Shown here: positions 47,001 through 58,900 of the stretch, piece by piece
Layout: every line of letters begins with the position of its first letter
How positions within the stretch are numbered: the first letter of the stretch is position 1
From: Heliopora coerulea
Taxonomy: Eukaryota > Cnidaria > Anthozoa > Scleralcyonacea > Helioporidae
DNA: 64,000 bases
Direction of reading: 5' to 3'
Assembly (NCBI GenBank): GCA_030142905.1
Contig: JASJOG010000141.1
Coordinates: 124,001-188,000 of the forward strand
The notes under the pieces: model-generated
The model's database searches: none
What the model saw: the letters and a program-made list of their open reading frames with translations, nothing else
What the model was told of the DNA's origin: nothing
Position numbers and translations under genes: made by a program

Positions 47001-49965
47001 AGTGAAGTAAAGTGAAGTGAAGTGAAGTAAAAACTAAGTAAAGTAAAGTGAAGTGAAAGGGAAGTGAAGTGGGGTAAAGTGAAGTGAAATGGAGTGGAGT
47101 GAAGTGAAGTGAAAGAGAAGTGAAGTGAATTGAAGTTAAGTGAAGTGGACTGAAGTGAAGTGAAGCAAAGGGAAGAAAAATGAAGTCCAAGACATGTCAT
47201 ATGAATTGGAGTGAAGTGAAGTAAAGTGTAAGAGGTATGATATGTAGAGGAGTGAAGTGAGATGAGGTAAAATGGAGTGAAGTGAAGTGAAGTCAAGTAG
47301 AGTCAAGTGAAGCAACGTGAATTAGTAGATATAGTAGCAAAGTGCAGTGAGCTAGTTAATCACAGTAAGGTGGATTAGAGAAGTGTTGCCCAGTGCCTTA
47401 CCATAAGTTTTTTTTGTAGATAAAAAGCACTCATATCGTTACCGCATCTCTCTCTTATATTTGACTTGCTCTTTCAGCCTAAGACTGTAAGACCGTTCAT
47501 TAAAGAACTTCAACACTGTATTCAAGTTATCACGTCACATGATCCAAGAGCTGGTAAGAATCACTAGAGAATAACCCACAATTCCTTAATACAAGTCTTC
47601 TGCCACGTGCAAGTATTTAGGATTTCAAAAATGGTCTGCAAGATACTTCTTAACTCCTTGAATTATCAGGGATGAAAGTCTTCTTCGTTGCTGCTTGAGT
47701 AAACAAAAAGTTGACCTTAATCAGGACAATTTTGTTAGTACATAACATAATACTCACACAGTCGTTTCTTCATAGTTTTCTGCGCATATCAATAAATGAA
47801 TATTCTCTTTGGCTTTACTGCACGATCTCGTCGATTTCTGAGGTCAGTGTGAATCTCGGGAGAACAATATTTTACGCCCACATAAAGATGACTGACACTT
47901 AAATCAACACGTCTAACAATTAGATCGACTCTGGAGTAAAATAAATTCCTATGTACTCGGAGTTATGGAATGCCTGACCCCTTACAAATCGCTCCAACTT
48001 TTTTTCGCATTGTAAACTGTGTCACTTACCCCAAACTGGAGGCTTAGACTGTACCATGCCCTGAGAGGTGTTCACTTACGTCTGCATCGATTGTTTTATC
48101 ATTGCAGAAGCAAATGTACCAGAACATGAAAAATTTCAGTGGTTAACGAGGGAACATCTTTGCATTATTGTATATCTGGTAAGTGTTAAGTTGATGGAAA
48201 AAACGAAGCTCAAGTCACGCAGATGATCGTGAGTCGGGCATCGTGTAGTGTTCTTGAACACAGTCGTAATGAATAACGCGCAAAATGCTGAAATTGGTGG
48301 AGAATTTTTCCCAATAACCGGAAATCATTAATGAGTAACCTATCATTTCTCTTGTACCCTTTCCTCAATCTCAACGACCAGATGTATGTGACAAAGGGAG
48401 CCAATTTCGCCAACAAGGCAACATATCACTATTTTGATGTCTGCAGGTATCGGACGACCACATTCAATGTTTCTCTTTCTATGTTTGTTTCCATACCTCA
48501 GAATTTTCTCAACTCCAGTCACGGCCACCGTTACTGTTTCTTGCTTAATCCAGATTAGGAAACCTACGTTTTCTGTAGAAATCTTATTTCCAGATCCTGA
48601 TTCTGTTGATATTTTGGCAGAGTAAGTTACAAATTTGGAAAAGTACATTGCAAATTTCCTATAAAAGTTCAAGTACAGTTTACTAAACATACCGCCTAGA
48701 TAGTGAAAATTTCAACCAAATTAGCAAGGCGAAGTAGGGACAGTTGACGTAGTTCTCCGATTATATAATTATTCGATGGGGTTATTACCTGTAGTTGATT
48801 GATTTCCAATTGTCTTCTTGAATATTTAGCTTACTGTAATTCACTGCGTGCAAGGTGGACACATGGAGAAATCCTTGAAGTACAGTCAAAAGGCACTATC
48901 GCAAATAGCAAGTTTGCAAGGTACGGCTTTTTTGTTTTACTGTTTTAAGATTTTCTTAAATAGCTAATAACTCAATCAATATTCTATGTTCTTTGCTCGG
49001 TATTCTTCATTCTGTACTCTGAAGTCAATATTCTTTTCTTTATATTCTATATTCTATGTTCTATATCCTATATTCTATATCCTATGGTCTATATTCCATG
49101 TTGTATATCCTATATTCTGTATCCTGTGTATTCTATATTCTGTATTCTATATTCTGTATTCTGTATTCTGTATTCTATATACTGTACTTCATAATGTACA
49201 TTGTATATCGTATAATCTGTATTTCATGTGTGTGTATGTATACATGCATGTACTTGTATGCGTGTTTGTATTTATTTAAGTATGTATGTACGTATATGCA
49301 TGTAAACTCATCTGTATTCCGTTTTTACCTTATTCTAATATCTTTCTAGAAACGCAGTCAAGTCACTTGCTTTCGTTATTTGAGCTCGTCTTATTGGAAA
49401 ACGTGATTGTGTGTCACGTTATCCTGGGTCAATCTAACAAAGCCGTTAAAGAGGTAACTGAATCTGTAGATTACTTTAACTCGTTTAGCGCAACTGCTCT
49501 TGTTAGATGGCTTTTATTTGAATAATAAAAAATTAACTTCCCACCTTCAGGGCTCGCAACTAACTTTTCGGACTACTAGCGCAATGGCTAGTGACAGGTT
49601 TGATTTCACCAGCCAAAATAAATTTTCACTCGCTACACTTGTACTGGTGGCCTCAATAAAATAGCAAGTGCATGAGAATAAAACATTCTCAGATGCAGTT
49701 TGATCAGTTTTTCAGGTCCTCAACAAATTCCATTGCTTTTCAGTTAGCTCTAATTATTAATTTATTACAGGATATCAGTATACTGAGTCTGCGTTGTAGT
49801 TGGGTTCTCTCAATTTAGTTTTGCGATTCATCGATCAGAAAATATTAAATTTTCATTTGGTTTTCTTCTGGTACGCGAGAGGAGCAATACGCCACAATTC
49901 CCACTTGCCAAAATGGCTAGTTAAAGCCAAAATCTGCTGGCCAAAAATGAAGTTTTACTGGACTT

Positions 49966-49999
<34 letters not shown>

Positions 50000-52900
50000 C
50001 CCTTAAAATCTTGGTGTGAATGAAATCCTAAAGTAACCTAGAAGACGAAATGGCAAATGAAGTTAACGTGTAGAGTCTATTATCAAACTTTTAAGTTAAT
50101 TTGTTATAAATTGATTTGTTATTGTTGCAGCGACATCTTTACAATATATAAATACCCAAAGTTGTGAACTTCAATCAAATTAAGGTCATCACAGGTCAGG
50201 GGGGTGTACCCAGGAATTTGTGGAGTGGGGTGGGGACGCACTTCATCATCACGAACCGAATTTCCTGCTAACGAAACCTGGGGACAAACTTAACAGGATT
50301 TGTCTTTCTAGGAAACCAGCCTCAAAAGATATTTGCTATCATTGTATAGTATAGTATCACGAGTATATGTAATTGAGGGTGTTTTATGTAATAATTGAAG
50401 GCCGACAATGAGGTCTAGACCGGGTTTTCAAGTACTTAGTACGAGGAATTCGTTCAAAATCAATTGGTGTATCGGCACAATCAGTTAGTGCATTAGTAAT
50501 GAATGAATCGATAAATGAACCGATTGCGAGAAATCATATTTTAAGTCCAAGGACTTGAACTATTATTTCCAGTCCAAGGACTGGAGAAGAACAGTTCAAG
50601 TCCTCTGCGTAGTACTTTCATGGTATTTCAAGTTCGCTCACGTGGTGCCATTCAGCGCGTCTGATTGATTGATATACTCATGAATTATTAATGAGTTTGA
50701 AAAGAGTTAATAATTGTAAATATCATACTAACATAAATTTTTTTTGCCAAATTTCTAAATCAGATTTTCTTTGGTAACCTCCCAAAACTACTGAATACAA
50801 AACAACATACTTATTATCACTATGCGCAAATTTGTTGGCCTGAACGGAGGGTGTACCCCATGGACCCACCTAGATCTGCCACTGCAGATGTTTTCATCAG
50901 CTCCCAATTTCCATTTGGTATTATGCATTTGTTTTCCTTATAAAAATGTGTAAATATAGACAGTAGTGTTACCAGTTGCCTTTATTTATTTTATTGTATT
51001 ATTTGCTACGTAGGTTGCATCAGCATTTCAGATCTGTGCCCGTCACCCAAAGCTCCTAAACAGCCACAGCTCAATGATGCACACTCTTCTGGTACTGTAA
51101 CGATTCAACTTTTGTGCTCTCTTCGCAAAACCCTGACTAAACCATGGTGCCAATCACTCAAGGTTCCAACTAGGGTGTCGTTAGGACCCTCGTTCTCACT
51201 AATACACGTTGGTTGTCATTGATCCGCAGCAAGTTTGAGCAAGTTCAAATTTGGATACAAGTTGTCTTCGGTTTCTACTAGCCTGCATTGTCGTTCGGCC
51301 GCCATTGCGAGCTGTTAGTTATCACTGTTCTTGTCACTACAAGAAATTTAATTGTTGTCGAAATTATATTTCTCGTGCGCGTGAAGGTTGTAGTCGAAAC
51401 CTACAACTGTGACTTAGTTTAGCATTCGGATTTAATCTTGTTTCGACTTGCGAACCCGTTTGACAGTCTCGAAGCAAGTTGAGGCAAGGTGGCTTGCAAC
51501 GGCAGTATTTTCATTTTGCCAGGGCTTAAATTTCATATTTTTTAGCAACAACTTCTGAAAGGTTACATTAAGTTTTGTTTTATGTTACAGAATTGAATGT
51601 TGTAGGGTAACTTGATTCATATGTTACACCAGTTAGCCACTTTGAGAATGTTTACAGCAACAGATCTGCCATGTTATTTTTTTTCAAGTAAATTTCGCCT
51701 GAGTATGAAGCATAACCAAGTTTGACTATCCTTCACACCTGAATGTAATTTACTTCTTACGGAACGCCGCATCTGTTACTTGTAACAGTCTGAAACACAA
51801 GTGCGAGGTTCATTTATGAAGTGGCTGATTTCGAAGTACATGCACACATTGTAACCTTTGCTCTAGCATCCAACATCTTGTAGAGTTCGATTCTCCATTA
51901 GAAGCTCAGAAATCATTTCTACTCATTCAAGGTTTAGGATAGGCATTCGTGTAAATGAAGTTTTATGAGTGCATTTTTCAACTTCGTTTGTGGTTGCAGG
52001 GATTGTATGCTATGTCTATGAATCAAATGGAACATGCAGAGTTTCAATTTAAGATTGCCTTACGGGTGAGTTTCATTCACTCATGAGCTCTTTTGGGTAG
52101 AGTAAGGTGGGGAAGAAGCCATAGCGCCGGGGGGGATACCGTATTTTTTCAAGGGGATGGCTGTAAGATGCTTAAGCGTTGAACACCTCACAACACAACA
52201 CTAGTTACAGTGTAAGGCATTTTTTGACATTCCTTATCAGTAAGCTGACTGTTACAATTTATGCACATTTTCCGCACAAAAAAACTGTTGACAACACATC
52301 GTGATTATGACAGAGTGTTTCGTAAGCAAAGCTCTTTGAGACGAGCTTACTTCAAGTAACCGTGTCGAGTAAATGTGTCGGTTAGGATTGGGACAGGAAA
52401 GTAGGGTGACTAGTAACGTAGTCGTCCTCCTTGTATCTGCCCTAATGGTGAGTAGACTAAGCCTAAGAATTATGTCAAAAAAGCTTCATCTAAACTTTCC
52501 TGTGTGTGGCTTTACATCAGATGTACGCTTAACTTACACATTTTTCCCACTTGCATTCAACAGGGCTGTCGCAATCAGGAACAATATTCATTAATAGCCT
52601 TGAATCTATGTATAGTGTATATCAGATTAGGAGAATCTCGGAAAATTAAGGTATATTTTTTACTTCTTATAAAATAACCTGAGGACAGTGATTAGTTACG
52701 CCAGATTAGCTTGCTATCCATGGTTACAATGGTTACAACAGTTTTTCGTCAACTGTAGGAACCCAGACCTTATCCGTTTTGAATTACCTTTTTTTCGTGC
52801 CTTACTGGCATTACGAACCAAGTATTGATGCTCCACATGGCAATTTATTTGAGAGCTTTGATCACAATATCGATTTTTGTCTGCTTATTTTTGTTAACTT

Positions 52901-55900
52901 TTTCTTGCAGCTGGAAGAGTTAATTCAAACTTTTTCAAATGCGGAGAAAGCTTCCCTCAGGTGAGGTTTGTGAACAAGTAAAGGGGCTTAAAATATAAGT
53001 AAATTCGGGGCAATGAACCTTGGTCGTAATTCATGTCTTATTTAATATTCTTTAATGGGCATGTTAACTAACCTCTGAGTGTAACAAATTCAAAAGAATT
53101 CCTACTCTCAAACGTGATTAGGAGGCCTAATTGCTAATTGTACGAAAGGATATCAAATAAGGCCCAATGTATGAATAAGGTTATCGACGAAGGGGACTAA
53201 ATTTGGAGTCCGTTTCTAAATATTGCCAATATCTAACGATCTAGAGGAGATAACGTACACCTAAATTACGATATAATATGCAATATACCGTACACAATAT
53301 ACAGTGTGCAATGCACGCTGTACAATCTACAATATACAAACTATAGCATATATATCGATATCATGTTTCATTAATACAGACTGCTCTTTCTATCAATATG
53401 TAGTAAATATTTTAATTACACTTTTGATCTGCCTAACTATCGATGCATCTTTTAAATCGTCCGCCCCCGTTCACCCGCCTTCCTTGTTCTTATAAACGTT
53501 AAAGCCTGGTTTACACGAGCGACATAAGCATAAGGACAAGATCAGCACGAAAACAAAGCATGATATCTTCTCTGGGACTTGCGAAGATAAAACAACAAGA
53601 ATTTTTCTTTGTCTTTCGGCTTTTGACTTATGCTTGGAATACGATCTTATGCTTATGCTAGTGACAATCCTTATGTCGCAGGTTTGACTTCATTCCTTTG
53701 GTTTGCCTTTTGTTTTGTCCTTATGCTTATGCTAATGCTCACGTGTAAACCAGGCTTAAAGGCCTGAGAACGACTGGGCGACAGGAGACCAAATTATGAA
53801 AAGAATAATAATAAGTACTGATAAGTACACTTCTTTTCATAAGTCTAAAATACAACGTACGGCGCTAAAAATGTTGAATCTAAAACTAAAAGTCGACATG
53901 GATAATTGGTAACGTGTTACAGTACTGAACTTTCGCATTATTGAACTTGCGTGTGAAAATTGAGTGGAGAAAGGATTTGCGACGGCTTTTGTTTGAAAAC
54001 AGGAACACGAAACGAGAACAACTAACGTCAAGTTGCGCCAATATTTTCATGTTAAAGTTTGCCCGGTTTTCTTATACTGAAATATTAGTCGGCGCCCATC
54101 CTCTTCTAAAACTCCAACTAGGTAGATTTGGAGGAAAAAACAGTAAACGTACATTATTGGAAACTAGCCTACGAAAATGCTTGCCAAAAATCGAAACTTA
54201 ATGCAAACCTAAAGAATATAAATGGGCAAATGGAACCTTGTTTACATGACTGGGGTAATTACAATGCAACATAATACAATATAAAAACTGTTGTTCGTAA
54301 CTATTAACCATGATTTGTTTATACCCGGTTAGTCTTCAGTGGTACAAAAATTGCTGTTATGTTCGTGTATCTCAATTTTTCTCGAAAATGATTTGCAATT
54401 CGCTGCAAACATGAAGGCAGAACAAGGAACTAGATTGTTTTTGTTAATTAGTTGGACGAACTCCAAAATGTCGGAAAGAAATTTTGGAATACGGTCAAAC
54501 ACATTGTACCTCTCTTTTGTTCTCGCCGATCTGCTTTAGATAATTACTTAATAACTGGATATAATTCGCGCTGACATCAATAGACTTTGCACTGCGGGGG
54601 ACACGAATGAACCTGAAAAACAAATATTAGAAGGAACAAAGAAGCTAACGTTGCCAAAATAAGGAAACAGCCTGAAGGCAAACTGAATGTAGAAAACAGG
54701 AAGGGATATGAAATATTGATGCTTGTTTGATTCCTTTGATGTATTAGAGAGCTGTGAGAAGTACATTGCGAGCCAAAGGTTTGTGGTTTCTTTCAAAGAC
54801 AAAACCCTGGCTCAACGTGTGATGCATACGCAAGCCAAAGCGGTATTTACATGTGAACTGGAGTTAAACAAACCCAAACACGAGCACTTAACAAAAGAAC
54901 CCCAAAGCTAAAAGATAAAACTTACAAAGAGTTAAAGCGAAAGTCTTGGATCCACAGCATCATCACCACCTGAAGACGATCCTTTAGCTCGAAAACGTTC
55001 GTTTGAACTCTTTGTAAGTTCTAACTTTCGGCTTCAGAGTTTTATCCTGGCATAGTGATGCACCAAAGAACCTTTATATTCTGTCTAGCTTTTATGCTTG
55101 TCCTTGTGCTCGTGTTGTCCCTCGGGAACACCTGCTTTGTCTTACCTTTTGTTTCGACCTTGTGTTTTGCGATTGCTTTCCTAAGGCCGGTTCTAATATA
55201 ATCGTAAAGATCGTGCGATAGTTCCACTATCGTTATGATTATATGAGAACCAGTTTTGACGTAATATTTAAAGGCCAACAATGAGGACAAGACCGGGTTT
55301 TCAAGTACGAAGAATTCATTCTAGTCAGAGGCAAAGCCGAGGATTGGAACGAATTCCGAGTACTTGAAACCCGGTCTAGTCTGAATTGGAGGCCTTTGAA
55401 TGACTTCTCAGAATCAATTACTGTATTGGCACAATGAATTAGTGTATTAGTAATGAGTGCAGGGATGAATAAACCGATTGTGTAGAATTATATTTCAAGT
55501 CCAAGAACTTGAACTATTATTTGCCGTCCAAGGACTGGAGAAAACAGTTCAAGTCCTCTGCCCAGTTCTTTCATGGTATTTCGATTTGTTCACGTGGTGG
55601 CATTCAGCGCGTCTGATTGAGTGATATATCATGAATTATTAATGGGTTTGATAAAGTAGACTTCAAACCTACTTCCACGTGTCACGTTCTACGACTGCCA
55701 CGATCTCCGCGATAACAATGACCGATATGTTTTCGTAATCGTACGATAATTGCACGACTAAAAAAACTTCTATCGTGCGACTATCGCATGATCTTTGTGT
55801 TTATATGAGAACCAGGCTTTAGAAACTACGTAACATTCACGTATACTAGTACCGACGGGGCTTACAGTCCCTTTCTCGTACCCAGAACGTCGAGTCTGCA

Positions 55901-58900
55901 TAGACTGGATATTTTTCTAACTTTTGACTCACTTCTTTTGAACTTATAGATCGTGCAACATTCAAGCCGGATATTATTACATCTTGGGACTAAAGTCGTT
56001 TTTCGAAAGCAAATATCAAGATGCAAGGCAAGAGGTCTTCGCTACATCGTTACAAAGATGGTTATGTTGTCGTGGTATTAGTTGGATAGTGATGGGTTGA
56101 AGACTCGGAATATATTAATGTGCATGGTTTTATCCAGTGGAAGATGCGGTTAAAGCTCTCCCCATACACTCTAGCCTCCCCTTCCTAAGAAAATAAGAAA
56201 CCTTTAAAACTGCCTGGTATAAACGACTGACAAACTGACTACATGTTGATGTGGGGAAGATGATCATTTTCAAACTAACTTGCATATAACAATGGGTAAC
56301 TGAAAAATTAGATGCGCTACTTGTGCATACGTTTTCCTATGTTGGCCCTTATCGCAGTCTTAACTGTCTACTCATATCTTTGCACTAATTTAACCTAGTC
56401 AAAATAATTTTGAAATAAGCACAAGTATTGACATCCAATATTCTATAGTAACAGTGTCAAGTACGTTGTATTTCCGTTGGGAGGCCAACATGCCAAAGGT
56501 TTACGTTCTACATTATATATTATATTCTCGTCAGAATTACATGTAGGTTAGTTAATGATTTAAAATTTCTCCCCCTCAGTAAATCTTACCCTGGATACAA
56601 TCCGTGGACAAGGATGAGATCTGAGGACAGTTGCTCGAGCGTGGACCTTCCCTAAATATCAAATACGTCGTTAACTTACTTTTTTATGTGCAATATGTTT
56701 GCGTGTAGGATAAAGTCAACGTAGCAATGCGTGACCAAGGCGGGTAGCGTAATCTTAGCACAAATATTAGAGCCCAGCTTAATATGCGAAATAGAACCAT
56801 TAAACGAAGTGGTTTAATGGAGGTTAATGGGCAACCTCGTCGTTTAATGGCTCTATTTCGCGTACTATGCTGGGCTCTAATATTTGTGCTAAAGTCAACG
56901 TAAGAAAAATAATCCCAATCTGAAACATGTCTTCTTGTTGCTACCCAATGGCAATGTTTGTCCTGAGTTTTCAGTTTCAGCATTTCGAGCTTAACTCCGT
57001 CGCTGGATGCCATCTTTATGAAAAAGAAAAGTGTGTATGGTTCAGTGGCCTTACGTCAACGAAAGATAATCTAAACATTGTTTGCAGTTACGACACACCC
57101 TTAAACAGTCCAGTTTATATTAAGCAATTCGTTATATTTCCCGGCTTTTAATTTTAGAAGGCATTTGCGAGAAACGCTAAAAATATCGAATGGAGAGGAG
57201 TCATACAGGTTGACAGCATGCGCGCTGATTTTACTGGGACACACTTTTCTGAAGAATGGGAATGTAAAGGTACTATATTTACTATATATTTCCAAAAGTC
57301 AATATAATTGTCCTGGGTCTCCAAAAATGTTTGCATCATCGCAGTGAAACTTATTCACTAACCATTAATTCATTCGCTCTCTCATTCCTTCCCTCACTTC
57401 TACTTTCCCTCACTCCCTCCCTTCCCTGAACTCCCTCACTTCCTCACCTCCTCCTTCCCTCCCTCCTCCACTCCCCCACGCACTCCCTAACTTCTTTCCA
57501 CGCTCACTTCATCCCATTTTCCCTCTCGCTCAGTCACCCACTCCCTCCCTTCCTCAGCCCTCTCCCTCCTCTCCCTTCTATCCTGCCTCAGACCATGCCT
57601 TACTTACTTCCACGCCTCCCTCACTCTCGCACGCACTCCTTTCCTAACTCCTTTCCACTCTCACCTTCTTTCTGCATCCATTTCTCCCTCTTGCTGACTC
57701 TTTCTCCCACTCCCTCCCTTCCGCATTCACTCACTTCAGATATTAACCCAAGCTATTGGGATAGTCACTGTCATATTCTGAAGAAGTATTTCATTGATTT
57801 TCTTTTAATTTGCTTTACTTTCCTCCCTTCCATTCTGCCTTAACAAAATCTTTCATAATCAGCGATAATATTGTTTATAGGAAGCTTTAGATATGGTGAA
57901 ACCTGGTATGCAATTGGCGGATAAAATGCCGGACGCCTACATTCAACTATGGGCGGCATCACTTTTACGAGGTAAGGTCAGTTTCGAACTCAAGGACGAT
58001 CGGTTTGGGATTCCTCTGAGAATTATTTTTATGAGATATAAATTGCCTTTGGGAAAAGAGGAAGTTAAAGGAGTTTCTGGGTACGTGAAAATAGAACTTC
58101 GAATTTAGATGTTTACAACTTTTTCAGAAGTTTCCTTATGGGATACCTGTAAACGTTTGCGACTAACGCTTGTGAATCGTCTTTATCCATACGAAACTGG
58201 TCAAAATATAACCAAGGCAGTTGCTCCTTTCCTTAAAATTACCTTTCCATGCGGAGAAACCCTCGTATACCACAGCACTCGAAACTGATCTAACTATTTG
58301 AACACTTACCATGTGGTAGTACCTGGTATACAAACGTGAACAAAATGCAAGATTATATCATACCATTCGGGCTCGAATATTGGAAATTGCCAACGGTACA
58401 ATCACATTTGCTACTTCTGTCTGAGTGTTGACTTCCCTCTTATTTTTTGAGTTTCTAAGTAATATTTAAAAACCGAACAGGATTGCTTTATCGGGATTTA
58501 AAACACGAGACAATAGCCGAGTGTTTTAGACCCGATAAAGCACGAACTGCGAGTTTTTTAAATGTCTTCTAAAATAAACCTCCTAATACGCTAATTCGTG
58601 AAGAAAGTTTGGAAATTTATCTTTCGTAAGCCGAAAAAGTTGAACTTCTTCTTCACGTATAAAGGCACATGTATCTTTATCACATATATAGATCCGACAC
58701 GCTTATGATTTTCTTTTGTCTTTTCTTCATGAATTAATAATGAATTTTAGAATAATTATTATAACTCTTTGTAGATCTTTATCGAATTGTGGGGGATCAT
58801 GGGAGAGAAAGTGAAGCTTTTCAGTTACACAGCGGATTTACAAAAAAACTGCTGAGCAGTAAGTAAATCGAACCCAGCTGGCGAAATAGCGAGTGTCGTG

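Noticed and set aside
46385..47296. 303-codon minus-strand open frame
   Set aside because: It is Ser-Leu-His-Phe-Thr repetition produced by the GAAGTGAAGT array in MAU2 intron 7; no codon structure or domain.
48986..49349. Two ~97-codon plus-strand frames rich in Tyr, Ile, Leu and Cys
   Set aside because: Translation of TATTCTATA-type repeats; the true exon begins at 49350.
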